NCBI RefSeq assembly: GCF_018613195.1
Contig: NZ_JAGGQQ010000004.1
Coordinates: forward strand, 273,375-337,374
Direction of reading: 5' to 3'
DNA: 64,000 bases
From: Bacillus sp. ISL-45
Lineage (GTDB): Bacteria > Bacillota > Bacilli > Bacillales > Cytobacillaceae
Shown: in pieces, positions 50,059 through 59,382 of the stretch
Position numbering within the stretch: the first letter of the stretch is position 1
How the letters are laid out: every line of letters starts with the position of its first letter
Made by a program: the position numbers and the translations under genes
Notes under the pieces: generated by a model
Seen by the model: the letters and a program-made list of their open reading frames with translations, nothing else
What the model was told of the DNA's origin: nothing
The model's database searches: none

Positions 50059-51201
50059 TTAGCGTCTTCTGTTGCGGTTACGCAGGAATGTTGGGATATC
50101 AAGAGCATCCTCACCCTGTGGTGACTGGTTGCTTCTTGGTGCTTCCTGCTGGATTTCTTCACGTTTTGGCTGTTCGCGCTTGATCGCGCCCATACCTGGC
50201 TTTTGCTGTCCGCCAAAACCTGGTCTTGTCGGCTTAGGCTGGACGACTTCCTCATTGAAGCCAGTTGCAATCACCGTAACAATAATTTCATCTTTTAGGT
50301 TATCATTGATAACCGAACCAAAGATCATGTTCACATCCTGATCTGAAGCAGAAGCAACAATATCTGCAGCTTCCTGAACTTCATAAAGGCTCAAATTCGT
50401 TCCGCCAGTAATGTTCATAAGGACACCCTGTGCTCCATCAAGTGATGTTTCAAGCAATGGAGAGGAAATAGCTTTTTTGGCTGCTTCTGTAGCACGGTTT
50501 TCACCTGATGCTACCCCAATGCCCATCAAGGCTGAACCTTTATTTGACATGATTGTTTTTACGTCAGCGAAGTCAAGGTTGATCAAACCAGGTGTAGCGA
50601 TCAGGTCTGAAATACCCTGGACACCCTGGCGCAGGACATTATCCGCTTCGCGGAATGCTTCCAGCATCGGAGTGCTCTTGTCAACAATCTCAAGCAAACG
50701 ATCGTTAGGAATGACGATCAATGTATCTACTGCTTCCTTCATCGAGGAGATACCGCCGCCGGCTTGTCCAGCACGCTTGCGTCCCTCAAAAGTAAATGGA
50801 CGAGTCACAACACCCACTGTTAACGCTCCAAGATCTTTAGCGATCTGAGCGATAACCGGGGCTGCACCAGTACCGGTTCCTCCGCCCATACCAGCAGTAA
50901 CAAATACCATATCTGCGCCTTTTAGCACTTCTTCGATTTGTTCTTTGCTTTCCTCGGCAGCTTTTTTGCCTACCTCAGGATTTGCTCCTGCACCAAGTCC
51001 GCGCGTCAATTTCGCGCCGATTTGCATTCTGATTTCAGCTTTGGAAAGGTTAAGTGCTTGTGCGTCTGTATTGACCGCGATGAATTCCACACCCTGGACA
51101 CCGTGTTCGATCATTCGGTTAACCGCATTATTTCCGCCGCCGCCAACACCGATAACTTTTATAGTAGCAAGTGAATCTAAATTCGTATCAAATTCCAACA
51201 T
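50059..51201 (-). CDS. ftsZ: Cell division GTPase FtsZ
   Basis: Tubulin-like GTPase that forms the Z-ring. In 380 residues: nucleotide-binding [13 protein letters not shown] near 17-29, the tubulin signature [15 protein letters not shown] near 104-118, [11 protein letters not shown] near 208 (T7 loop) and the C-terminal peptide [14 protein letters not shown] that binds FtsA and SepF. It follows ftsA by 40 bases and ends in its own terminator. Confidence 0.99.
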   Translation of the reverse strand: MLEFDTNLDSLATIKVIGVGGGGNNAVNRMIEHGVQGVEFIAVNTDAQALNLSKAEIRMQIGAKLTRGLGAGANPEVGKKAAEESKEQIEEVLKGADMVFVTAGMGGGTGTGAAPVIAQIAKDLGALTVGVVTRPFTFEGRKRAGQAGGGISSMKEAVDTLIVIPNDRLLEIVDKSTPMLEAFREADNVLRQGVQGISDLIATPGLINLDFADVKTIMSNKGSALMGIGVASGENRATEAAKKAISSPLLETSLDGAQGVLMNITGGTNLSLYEVQEAADIVASASDQDVNMIFGSVINDNLKDEIIVTVIATGFNEEVVQPKPTRPGFGGQQKPGMGAIKREQPKREEIQQEAPRSNQSPQGEDALDIPTFLRNRNRRR

Positions 51202-51241
51202 GACAAATCCTCCTAATTCGCCGAATTCCTGTTAGCTCTGA

Positions 51242-52525
51242 TTATTCAAAAAAGTAGCCAAGAAATTTCTTCATTCTTGTGGTGACTTTTTCTTCAGGCT
51301 GTTTCTCAGGCTTCGATTTTGGATGCGGCTGTTTTTGAACTCTCTTTTCTTTTGGTTCCATTTCACTAAAAGCTGCTTCCATTTTCTTTCCTTTTAATTT
51401 TGCGTTTTTATATGCAAATTGGATTAAGCCTACTGCTGTAGTGTACTGGGGTTCCCTTACACCAATATAATCCGGAATAGCGATTCTTACCCTGCTTTGG
51501 AAAATATCCTGGGCAAGCTCCAGAACACCCTGCATATTGGCTGTTCCACCTGTCAGGACAAATCCGCCTGGCAGGTCCCTTATGTTCATATGTTTCAATT
51601 CATCCTGGACAAGGGAGAAAATTTCTTCCATTCTGGCCTCGATGATATCGGCCACTTCCAGCTGGTTGAACTGCTGCTGCTGGTCGCTGCCGATAATTGA
51701 AACCTCGAATACTTCCTCTTCCGATGCATGGTCATAAAAGGCATGTCCATGCTTCAATTTTAAATTATCCGCTTCTTCAGTTGTAGTACGCAAACCGATT
51801 GATAAGTCCTTAGTGATATGGTCTCCTCCAACCGGAATGACTGATGTACCTCTTAGGTGCCCGTTTTCAAAAACAGCGACCGTTGATGAACCGCCGCCGA
51901 TATCAATCATTGCGACACCCATATTCTTTTCATCCTTTGAAAGCGCGAATGCTCCAGCGGCAAGCGGCTGCAGGCCAATATCCACGATCTCAAGTCCAGC
52001 CCGCTCAACACAACGAAGAGTATTATGTAAGATAGTCTTTGATCCAGTAATAATCGTTCCTTCCATTTCAAGCCTGACACCGATCATGCCCCTTGGATCA
52101 TTGATCTCATCTAGACCATCCACGATAAATTGCTTAGGAATAACGTCTATTATCTCTCGCTCTGGCGGAATCGATACCACCTGTGCAGCATCAATGACTC
52201 TCGCAACGTCCTCGATCGTGATCTCGCGATTGTCGCTGGAAACTGCAACCACGCCATGGCATGGCAACAGGGAAACATGATTGCCGGTGACACCAACAAT
52301 CACCTGGTTAATCTTTAAACCTATCATTCTTTCAGCTTGTTCGATTGCCCTTTTAATAGAATGAACGGTTTCATCTATATCAACAATGGAGCCCTTCCTT
52401 AACCCTTCGGACTTAACATTGCCAACACCAATTATATTTAATGTGTCATTGACCATTTCTCCAATGATTACCTTCACACTGGATGTACCGATGTCAAGAC
52501 TGACGTATATATCATTGCTGTTCAT
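51242..52525 (-). CDS. ftsA: Cell division protein FtsA
   Basis: Actin-like protein tethering FtsZ to membrane. The 427 residues have SLDIGTSSVKVIIGE near 9-23, the 1C subdomain after about 85, the ATP motif MIDIGGGSSTVAVF near 205-218 and VLTGGTANMQGV near 338. A C-terminal amphipathic helix is visible as RMKKFLGYFFE. An AAGGAGGTGCC site precedes the ATG, and a sigma-H-type promoter lies 92 bases upstream. Confidence 0.98.
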   Translation of the reverse strand: MNSNDIYVSLDIGTSSVKVIIGEMVNDTLNIIGVGNVKSEGLRKGSIVDIDETVHSIKRAIEQAERMIGLKINQVIVGVTGNHVSLLPCHGVVAVSSDNREITIEDVARVIDAAQVVSIPPEREIIDVIPKQFIVDGLDEINDPRGMIGVRLEMEGTIITGSKTILHNTLRCVERAGLEIVDIGLQPLAAGAFALSKDEKNMGVAMIDIGGGSSTVAVFENGHLRGTSVIPVGGDHITKDLSIGLRTTTEEADNLKLKHGHAFYDHASEEEVFEVSIIGSDQQQQFNQLEVADIIEARMEEIFSLVQDELKHMNIRDLPGGFVLTGGTANMQGVLELAQDIFQSRVRIAIPDYIGVREPQYTTAVGLIQFAYKNAKLKGKKMEAAFSEMEPKEKRVQKQPHPKSKPEKQPEEKVTTRMKKFLGYFFE

Positions 52526-52616
52526 TCTGTGGCACCTCCTTCATCAATTCCTAGTGTTCGAACAACAATTTCTAACTACTATCTAATTGCGTTTTATTTT
52601 TTAATTACAATACTTT

Positions 52617-52643
52617 ATTCGTCACAATTAAATATTTCCCTTT
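52617..52643 (-). promoter_or_regulatory. Sigma-H-type promoter of ftsA-ftsZ
   Basis: Minus strand AAAGGGAAA (52635-52643), 11 bases, GACGAAT (52617-52623). This fits the sigma-H pattern RNAGGAWWW N11-12 RNNGAAT at all but one position. B. subtilis ftsAZ has a sigma-H promoter used at the onset of sporulation, at the same location between sbp and ftsA. Confidence 0.7.
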
Positions 52644-52662
52644 TAAAATATCATTTTTTTTT

Positions 52663-53013
52663 CTACTTTTCACTTGTCGTTGACCATTTCGTCAATATTA
52701 TTCTCCTGATGACGGCTATATTCTGGAACAGCCTTACCCCAAAGGCAAAAACTGCTGCTAAATACAAGTCTACACCAAGATGGACACCTAGAAAAGCTAA
52801 ACTTGCTGCTAATACTATATTAAAAAAGAAACCTGATACGAAAACTTTTTCATCATAAATATTTTGCAGCTGGGCGCGAATCCCGCCAAACAAAGTATCG
52901 AGGGCAGCAAGGATCGCGATTGATAAATAATTGGAATACTCTTCCGGAATTCGGATATCGGTCAATAACCCAATGATGACACCGATGACCAATCCCATGA
53001 TTGGAAGCCACAT
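52663..53013 (-). CDS. sbp: Small basic protein Sbp (DUF1290)
   Basis: Membrane protein of 116 residues, DUF1290 family, function unknown. Three or four hydrophobic helices are visible (MWLPIMGLVIGVIIGLLTDI, YLSIAILAALDTLFGGIRA, FNIVLAASLAFLGVHLGVDL). Its start shares one base with the ylxX stop (TAATG). Always found in the Bacillus dcw cluster between ylxX and ftsA. Confidence 0.92.
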   Translation of the reverse strand: MWLPIMGLVIGVIIGLLTDIRIPEEYSNYLSIAILAALDTLFGGIRAQLQNIYDEKVFVSGFFFNIVLAASLAFLGVHLGVDLYLAAVFAFGVRLFQNIAVIRRIILTKWSTTSEK

Positions 53014-53759
53014 TACCCGTTGCCTCCCTCTTTTTCTGTTTTAGCAGATTCCATGTATCTGATCCTGATTGTGCCCTGATACGCAGGTACAACCAGATCG
53101 CCAACAGGCCTGTTCACCTTGACTTCCAAATTATCAATGAAGAAGTCCTCGGCAACCGCGGAAACCTTCATACGATTGTATAGCTTTTCGGCTGCGTCAC
53201 CATTTTCTGTTATCACTTTTACTTCTATTGGGAAACGATTCAAGGAATGGCCATTAATTTTTGTCACCCTGTTTATATCCCGGATGACCGTTGTATTAAT
53301 TACTCTTTCACCATCTACGGAGACATGCTTTGCGCCATATAAGTTCAATTCATTCAACAGCCTTTTGAGCATGTCCGGAGAAACTGAGGGTGGATTGCCA
53401 CCTTCGACAATAAGACTGAAAGCAGGTTCTATCGAAAGCGTGATGCCAGGTCCGGTGACCTCTGTCAATCCTGCCTCTTCCTTTAATTCAGAGAGTGTTT
53501 CCCGAAGCACTTCTTCCTTGCTTTGCTGCCTCTCAGTTTCATACTTAGCAATTTTCTCTTCATTTGACCTGATTTCGAGAAGCAGCTTGGACTGTAATTC
53601 CTTCTCCTTCATTAAATCTTCCCGAAGCTGCCAAGTGTCACGTGTATCCCTGACTTCCGGTTCCTTCACGGTTTGAAACTGAATGGCGACCATTAATCCA
53701 ATGATAGCAGCTATAACGCTGAAGCTAAGATTCCTTGGTCCGCCCAATGCTTTCACCTT
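53013..53759 (-). CDS. ylxX: DUF881 family protein YlxX
   Basis: Predicted bitopic protein of the DUF881 family, function unknown but always in the division cluster. A GTG at 53759 gives 248 residues with a membrane helix near 10-30 (LSFSVIAAIIGLMVAIQFQ), a coiled coil (about 45-100) and a C-terminal extracytoplasmic DUF881 domain (LNELNLYGAKHVSVDGERV). The frame is open to TTG at 53816; neither start has a strong ribosome site. DUF881 proteins with FtsQ-like positioning are thought to be envelope-associated. Confidence 0.82.
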   Translation of the reverse strand, partial: KVKALGGPRNLSFSVIAAIIGLMVAIQFQTVKEPEVRDTRDTWQLREDLMKEKELQSKLLLEIRSNEEKIAKYETERQQSKEEVLRETLSELKEEAGLTEVTGPGITLSIEPAFSLIVEGGNPPSVSPDMLKRLLNELNLYGAKHVSVDGERVINTTVIRDINRVTKINGHSLNRFPIEVKVITENGDAAEKLYNRMKVSAVAEDFFIDNLEVKVNRPVGDLVVPAYQGTIRIRYMESAKTEKEGGNG

Positions 53760-53855
53760 GCTTTCTATAAAGCCTTTTCTTACATGGTCTAATCCATAAT
53801 AAAAATGCCTTGCCAAAATATTTATGGCTTTCCTAATTGGGAAGTCAAAAATTGA

Positions 53856-54548
53856 TCATTTGCCCAAAATTGGATCGATATGAATGTCTTCCTTTTCTTC
53901 TAAGGAAAAAACAATCTGATCATTCACAAGCTGATCTTTTACCCCACCGGTAATATTAAGAGCGGAGGAAAGAACATCGGGGTCGCCAATCGCAGTGATT
54001 TCAAATGGGGCAGGATGCTGGTAGCCATCAACAGTAATAACAGGGCCTGTACACAATATATAGGAATTGTGTGAGATCCGCTGACCATTTACAGCAATAG
54101 CTGCTGCACCTGAAATGTACAGTTCATTGATCACCTTGAATACATGATGCTCATGGACAAGATAATTATTGATATTCTTCTCATCAGGGTCGTACTCTCC
54201 ATCAGCCAGTGTTACTTTTACACCTTTTCCGCTGACCTTTACCTTTCCAAGATACATACGGTATTTTTCAGCGTCCTCAGCCATGTTAAAGAAAACTTGA
54301 GCCTCTTTGGAAAGACTGGCTTCTATTTCCCTCACCTTTTCCTGCTTGGCATTCAACTCTTTCTGGAGCTCTCGGTTTTTTTCCTCCTGCTCTATTAAAT
54401 CATTCCTCAAACTTAAGTGCTTCTCCCACTGTCTGTCCGTAAGGCCCTGGCTTTTTTCTCCCTCATCCTGCGTGACACGGAATGAAAAAGCGACCATGAA
54501 GCCCAGGACCAGGAAAACGATCGAAAGAATTACACGGTTACTGTTCAC
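53856..54548 (-). CDS. ylxW: DUF881 family protein YlxW
   Basis: Paralogue of YlxX. GTG at 54548 overlaps the divIB stop by 11 bases and puts the membrane helix (RVILSIVFLVLGFMVAFSF) at residues 5-23; this gives 230 residues, near the length I recall for B. subtilis YlxW. A TTG at 54617 would add a lysine-rich stretch that is really divIB sequence in another frame. Coiled coil about 45-90, then a DUF881 domain with ISGAAAIAVNGQRISHNSYI. Function unknown. Confidence 0.82.
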   Translation of the reverse strand: MNSNRVILSIVFLVLGFMVAFSFRVTQDEGEKSQGLTDRQWEKHLSLRNDLIEQEEKNRELQKELNAKQEKVREIEASLSKEAQVFFNMAEDAEKYRMYLGKVKVSGKGVKVTLADGEYDPDEKNINNYLVHEHHVFKVINELYISGAAAIAVNGQRISHNSYILCTGPVITVDGYQHPAPFEITAIGDPDVLSSALNITGGVKDQLVNDQIVFSLEEKEDIHIDPILGK

Positions 54549-55329
54549 TTTCTTTTTCAATTTCAACTTCCTCAGCTTCCTCTGCTTCATATGCTTTAAA
54601 ATAAGATCCAACCTCAAGGTCGATCACACCCTTCTTGGAAGGGTCAAGCTGGCTGACGATTGATGGGTAATGGGCCATTTTATCAGAAAAAGTCCTGAGC
54701 GAAGCATTCACCTCAAAACCGTCATTCATATACAGCTTAATGAGATATTGGTCCGTTTTGATTGGCTGTGAGTGGATTTCAGAAATTGAATTCATCACTA
54801 CTTCTGGAAGTTCCTCCAATGCAGCGATCATTTCATCCAGGACTTTCCCTTCCTTAAATCCAATTAAAATGGGTGCATTAACAGGTATTTCATCCATCTG
54901 TTTTTCACCAAGGATATTCCCATTTTCAAGGACCGGGTAAAAATTCTTCCCCTTTGAAATATAGGCTAGCCTGCTATATTCTTCAAGCACGATGTCGACT
55001 GTATTTGGAAGCTTTATGTTCACATTAGCTTGCTTGATTTCCTGGATTTTTTCCAGTTCCCCTTCGATTTCACCCTTGCTGATTTTCCACACATTCGTGT
55101 CGAGGGAGATTCCGCTTTTTCCAACGATATGTTCATAAGAATAGGATTCATTTCCTGAAACAGTAATCTCCTTCACCTTGCTAAGCGGCGATTGAAAATA
55201 GATAACACCGGCTATTAATATAAAAAACATAGCCAGCAGCATGATAAGCCTGCGATTGGCTTTCTTGCGCCTTTGATGTTTTAACTTTGGAATCCGGTCT
55301 TCAATCGAGACGATTTTCCTCTTGTCCAT
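54538..55329 (-). CDS. divIB: Cell division protein DivIB/FtsQ
   Basis: Divisome protein forming a complex with DivIC and FtsL. The 263 residues have a short basic cytoplasmic part (PKLKHQRRKKANRR), one membrane helix near 27-47 (LIMLLAMFFILIAGVIYFQS), a POTRA domain (VKEITVSGNESYSYEHIVGK) and the FtsQ/DivIB beta domain, ending in an acidic tail. Separated from murB by 263 bases that include the murB terminator, so it likely has its own promoter. Confidence 0.95.
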   Translation of the reverse strand: MDKRKIVSIEDRIPKLKHQRRKKANRRLIMLLAMFFILIAGVIYFQSPLSKVKEITVSGNESYSYEHIVGKSGISLDTNVWKISKGEIEGELEKIQEIKQANVNIKLPNTVDIVLEEYSRLAYISKGKNFYPVLENGNILGEKQMDEIPVNAPILIGFKEGKVLDEMIAALEELPEVVMNSISEIHSQPIKTDQYLIKLYMNDGFEVNASLRTFSDKMAHYPSIVSQLDPSKKGVIDLEVGSYFKAYEAEEAEEVEIEKESEQ

Positions 55330-55479
55330 TTCAATCCCCTCTTTATCGGCTGAACCCCTTCTCTGAAGAAAACTCCTTTTTCTTGCCCATGCAGGTTATA
55401 GCCATCTTTATATAATAATTATAGATCAGGAGCCACCCCATAAATTCAAATTAATTAAGGTATGTACAGCAGCACACTA

Positions 55480-55521
55480 AGAAAAGAAGAACCAACGGCA
55501 TGAAAATTTGGCCATGCCGTT
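55480..55521 (-). terminator. Terminator of murB
   Basis: AACGGCATG and CATGCCGTT form a 9-bp perfect stem, followed on minus by GGTTCTTCTTTTC. The T tract is interrupted. The rest of the gap to divIB (55330-55479) is AT-rich with TATAAT near 55427 but no well-spaced -35. Confidence 0.7.
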
Positions 55522-55592
55522 TCTATCAGGTAAGCATCCTAATCTAATGAATTATTATATCACAGAAATTGACAGCCTGAACCTCTTTCCTG

Positions 55593-56501
55593 CTATTTCC
55601 GGCCGATAATTTCTACCTCTGTCTCCATTTTCACACCATGTAAATCGAGGACTGTGTCCTTTACATGCTGTATCAGACCGAGAACATCCTCCGCCCTGGC
55701 ATTTCCTTTGTTTACAATGAAATTCGCATGAAGCTCGGAGATTTGCGCTCCGCCGATTTGATGGCCTTTTAAGCCTGATTTTTCGATTAAATTACCAGCA
55801 TAGTTTGGCAGGGGATTCCTGAAGACACTGCCGCAGCTTGGAAAATTATATGGCTGTGTTTCTTTTCGATAATCCTTGTTTTTTTGCAGCTCAGCGACAA
55901 TTTCATCCTTATTTCCTTCCTTAAGCCGGAAAATGGCTCCTACAACAATCCCTGGTCTTTCTTTCTGAAGGACTGATGTCCGATATGAGAATTTCATCTC
56001 TTTGTTAGAGAGCCATTCAAGAGAGCCATCTTCAAAGAGTACATAGGCTTTCTCGAGGATTTGTGAGATATCCGATCCGTGGGCTCCGGCGTTCATATAA
56101 ACCGCACCGCCGATCGACCCTGGAATACCGCCTGCAAATTCCAGTCCTGAAAGCCCTTTCCGGCTAATGGTGATTGCAAAATTGACCAGCGAAAGGCCTC
56201 CGCCAGCTGTCACTCTTGTGCCATCAATCTCCAAATCATCAAGCCCGGAACCCAGCTTAATGACAACACCTTCGATTCCTTTATCTGAAACGAGGAGATT
56301 CGATCCTCTCCCGATTACGGTCCATTTAACACCAGAACCCTTAATGACTTCAACCGCTTTTCTTAGATTTTCTATTGATGAAGGTTCAATAAGTATGTCC
56401 GCAGGTCCGCCTATTTTCATCGATGTGTGGTTTGCGAGCGGTTCATTTTCCTTTATCGAACCGATGCTCAAATCTCTAAGTTTGCTAGCTAGATCCTTCA
56501 T
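55593..56501 (-). CDS. murB: UDP-N-acetylenolpyruvoylglucosamine reductase
   Basis: FAD enzyme reducing the enolpyruvyl group to the lactyl ether of UDP-MurNAc. The 302-residue length fits the type IIb group of Gram-positives. Motifs: [17 protein letters not shown] near 23-39, [12 protein letters not shown] near 62-73, the FAD region GGLSLVNFA and [20 protein letters not shown] near 118-137, and the catalytic SCGSVFRNP near 223. It lies 59 bases downstream of murG. Confidence 0.97.
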   Translation of the reverse strand: MKDLASKLRDLSIGSIKENEPLANHTSMKIGGPADILIEPSSIENLRKAVEVIKGSGVKWTVIGRGSNLLVSDKGIEGVVIKLGSGLDDLEIDGTRVTAGGGLSLVNFAITISRKGLSGLEFAGGIPGSIGGAVYMNAGAHGSDISQILEKAYVLFEDGSLEWLSNKEMKFSYRTSVLQKERPGIVVGAIFRLKEGNKDEIVAELQKNKDYRKETQPYNFPSCGSVFRNPLPNYAGNLIEKSGLKGHQIGGAQISELHANFIVNKGNARAEDVLGLIQHVKDTVLDLHGVKMETEVEIIGRK

Positions 56502-56560
56502 AATACCCTTCCTTTCACGATACAGCTTTTGAACAGTTTATGCAGCTGCATGCCTATAGG

Positions 56561-57655
56561 CTACTTTTTCGCCAATTCCTCCATGAGACGGTACAGTCTC
56601 TGGGCAGCGTCAGGGATGCCTAGTTTTTTCGCGGCCTTCTTCATTTCTGCCAGTTTCTCTTCACGGCCCAAAATATGGTCAATGCTTTCTACCAGTTTAG
56701 GACCTGTGAGATCTTTTTCAAGCAGCAATCTGGCTGCTCCATTTTCACTTAATGCCCGGGCGTTTTTTTCTTGATGATTGTCGGTTACATAAGGGCTTGG
56801 AATCAATATGCTGGGAATCCCCAATGAAGTGAGTTCAGCCAACGTAGTCGCCCCTGCTCTTGCTACTGTTAAATCTACCCCGGATAACACCTCTGGCATA
56901 TTGTGTATGAAAGGTTTGATGATGACGTTTTCCGGATTTCCTACAAGCTCGACTTCCTTCCGGACATCTTCAAAATGAACATCACCCGTTACATATAAAA
57001 CCTGATAGGGTTTGCCGCTTAATTCAGTCAGGCTTTTTACGACTGCCTCATTAATGGGCCTTGCACCCCTGCTCCCGCCAAAAATGAGAACTGTCGGGAT
57101 TTTTAGCTTCAGGCCGGCAGACAACCTGCCTTTGATTCCATCCTGCCCCAACACCTCGGACGCCCTCGGGTTACCAGTCAGCACAACCTTTTGCTCAGGG
57201 AAGAATTCCCTTGCTTCCTCGAAGCAAATGGCGATTTTATCAACATAACGGCTCAGGAATTTATTTGTCAAACCAGGAACGCTATTTTGTTCATGGACAA
57301 TTGTAGGTATGCCCATTTTCGCAGCTGCATAGACCACAGGCCCGCAAACATAGCCGCCGGTACCAATGACCACATCTGGTTTGAACTCCTTGAGCATTTT
57401 TTTACTGTCCCGAACTCCTTTAAGAAACCTTAGGACCGTCTTTACGTTTTCAAATGATATCTTTCGTTTGAACCCTGTGATATGTATGGATTTGAACGGG
57501 ATGTTTTCCCTGGGCACAAGCTTGCTTTCAAGACCTTTCTCTGTCCCTATGTAAAGAAACTCAACATTTTCATCCTGTTTTTGAATTTCCCTTATGAGTG
57601 CGAGCGCAGGGTAAATATGCCCTCCTGTACCGCCGCCGCTAACTGCAATCTTCAT
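56561..57655 (-). CDS. murG: UDP-GlcNAc transferase MurG
   Basis: Adds GlcNAc to lipid I, making lipid II at the inner membrane face. ATG at 57655 (GAGGTG 7 bases upstream) gives 364 residues; a GTG three codons earlier lies within that ribosome site. G-loops are [15 protein letters not shown] near 5-19 and [10 protein letters not shown] near 100; the donor site is [11 protein letters not shown] near 188 and [10 protein letters not shown] near 260. It is separated from spoVE by a 524-base gap. Confidence 0.97.
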   Translation of the reverse strand: MKIAVSGGGTGGHIYPALALIREIQKQDENVEFLYIGTEKGLESKLVPRENIPFKSIHITGFKRKISFENVKTVLRFLKGVRDSKKMLKEFKPDVVIGTGGYVCGPVVYAAAKMGIPTIVHEQNSVPGLTNKFLSRYVDKIAICFEEAREFFPEQKVVLTGNPRASEVLGQDGIKGRLSAGLKLKIPTVLIFGGSRGARPINEAVVKSLTELSGKPYQVLYVTGDVHFEDVRKEVELVGNPENVIIKPFIHNMPEVLSGVDLTVARAGATTLAELTSLGIPSILIPSPYVTDNHQEKNARALSENGAARLLLEKDLTGPKLVESIDHILGREEKLAEMKKAAKKLGIPDAAQRLYRLMEELAKK

Positions 57656-58132
57656 TTTCCACACCTCAGTAACTTATCTCTTTTTTAAGACTCTATCGCA
57701 AACTTTGTTACTCTCTCAACAAATAGTAAAAACCGGCACCTGTGCTTTTACGAGTATAAAGCATTGCTTGTTCTTAAGCCTCCTCGAAAAGCGCCCGATA
57801 CCTTTACTATCCCGAATACGAGTACTCGTCTAAAAGCAACAATCAATACGAGAACAGCCTTTTTTAATCACGTCCATCACGCTTGCATTTACACACCAGT
57901 TTTTTTCCGGATTGCGTGATGTGAATTATGACTGTGAAAAAGGAGCCTCTTTAAAAAGGCACTCCCCGGTTTTACCCTATTCTACTATATTCTAAACTTC
58001 AGAACAGTTTTTAAAGATATTGTTATTTAAATGTAATATAGCATGAACATAGCCATATTCCTAACATATTCATAGAAGATGTCCGAATTTCCGGCTCCTT
58101 TTTAAATCATAATTTACAGGAGGAAAAGTATT
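57656..58132. other. Gene-free gap between spoVE and murG
   Basis: Holds the inverted-repeat element 57686-57862, a second hairpin with GGAGTGCC and GGCTCC arms and a TTTTTC tail near 57940-57967, and AT-rich sequence up to the spoVE terminator. No reading frame with homology. A murG promoter must be here or within the element. Confidence 0.7.
57686..57862. repeat. About 180-base inverted-repeat (MITE-like) element
   Basis: The ends are imperfect inverted repeats: AAGACTCTATCGCAAACTTT on plus at the left, and AAGGCTGTTCTCGTATTGAT on minus at the right, both continuing to GTT(A/G)CT. Further in, TGCTTTTACGAGTA on plus mirrors TGCTTTTAGACGAGTA on minus, so the arms continue. It contains no reading frame. 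Two solitary ends occur at 11783 and 24859. Confidence 0.65.
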
Positions 58133-58172
58133 CAAAAACAAAAGACCCTGATGGCAGGGTCTTTTGTTTTTG
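58133..58172 (-). terminator. Terminator of spoVE
   Basis: CAAAAACAAAAGACCCTG and CAGGGTCTTTTGTTTTTG form a perfect 18-bp palindrome with a 4-base loop, 8 bases beyond the spoVE stop. A/T ends make it usable from either strand. Confidence 0.95.
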
Positions 58173-58179
58173 TAACAGT

Positions 58180-59280
58180 TTAATATCTCGAGTGGCGGCT
58201 GATATTCAGCAGCACCCCTACAGCCATCAGCATCAATGTCAGGGATGAACCACCGTAACTCAGGAATGGGAGCGTGATACCGGTAACAGGCATAAGCCCG
58301 GTTACAACACCGATATTGATCATTACCTGGATCGCAATCATCGCGATGATCCCAGTCGCGAGGAAGGTTCCGAATAAATCGGGAGCTCCCAGCGCGATTC
58401 TTATCCCCCTCCAAAGCAGTAATGAAAATAATAGAAGAATCAGGGAACCGCCGATGAACCCGAGCTCCTCAGCAAGAATCGCAAAGATAAAATCCGTTTG
58501 CGGTTCAGGCAGGTAAAAGAATTTTTGCCTGCTCTGACCAAGACCAAGGCCGAATAATCCTCCTGGTCCGATCGCGTACAGCGATTGAATCATTTGGAAG
58601 CCACTTCCTAGCGGATCCTGCCAGGGGTCGAGGAAGGATGTAATCCGTTTCATCCTGTATGGAGCGGAAATGATCAATCCGACAAAGCCGGCCATCCCTA
58701 ATAGTCCGAGGCCGACAAAATGACTGATCCTGGCACCTGCAATAAAGATGATGACCACAGAAGTGCCAACCATGACGGTTCCTGTACCTAAATCCGGCTG
58801 CAGCATAATTAGCCCAAATGCCAAAAATACAAGCCCTAATGAAGGAAACAGTCCCTGCTTAAATGAAGTGATCGCCTTCTGGTTCTCTGACAGAAATTTC
58901 GCGAGGAAGGCAATCATCGCGATTTTCATGAACTCGGATGGCTGTACTGAGAAGGCTCCTACTCCTATCCAGCTCCTGGATCCATTCCGCACATTGCCGA
59001 TTCCAGGGATCAGCACAAGGATCAGCAGAATGAAACAGATGATCAATATGACTTTTGCCCATGTCCTCCATGTCCAGTAGTCAATATTCATGATAAAGAA
59101 CATCGCGACGATCCCGACGCCTGCAAACAGCATTTGCCGTTTCGCAAAGAAGAAGGAATCATTGAACTTATAGTCCGCCCAGACAGCACTTGCACTGTAA
59201 ACCATGATTAAACCTACTGCCAAAAGCGTAAATGTTACAATCATTAGGAATATGTCTGGAGTCGTTTTTTTTGTTGGCAA
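58180..59280 (-). CDS. spoVE: Spore cortex SEDS glycosyltransferase SpoVE
   Basis: SEDS-family lipid II polymerase working with SpoVD to build spore cortex; it could also be annotated FtsW. The 366 residues begin MPTKKTTPDIFLMIVTFTLL and run FKFND-like YKFNDSFFFAKRQMLFAGVG, nearly identical to B. subtilis SpoVE as I recall it. About ten membrane helices, the PSEFMKIAMIAFLAKFLS motif near 116-133, LQPDLGTGTVM near 166 and GGSSLTLML near the C-terminus. Its location between murD and murG is that of spoVE. Confidence 0.93.
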   Translation of the reverse strand: MPTKKTTPDIFLMIVTFTLLAVGLIMVYSASAVWADYKFNDSFFFAKRQMLFAGVGIVAMFFIMNIDYWTWRTWAKVILIICFILLILVLIPGIGNVRNGSRSWIGVGAFSVQPSEFMKIAMIAFLAKFLSENQKAITSFKQGLFPSLGLVFLAFGLIMLQPDLGTGTVMVGTSVVIIFIAGARISHFVGLGLLGMAGFVGLIISAPYRMKRITSFLDPWQDPLGSGFQMIQSLYAIGPGGLFGLGLGQSRQKFFYLPEPQTDFIFAILAEELGFIGGSLILLLFSLLLWRGIRIALGAPDLFGTFLATGIIAMIAIQVMINIGVVTGLMPVTGITLPFLSYGGSSLTLMLMAVGVLLNISRHSRY

Positions 59281-59382
59281 AGCAATACACCTCGGCTGTA
59301 TGATTTAGGGCTCATATGCCGCTTCCCATCCAGCCTGCAATGAGGCCAAGTATCGGTGAGTCATGTTGTTCAAGACAAGCCC

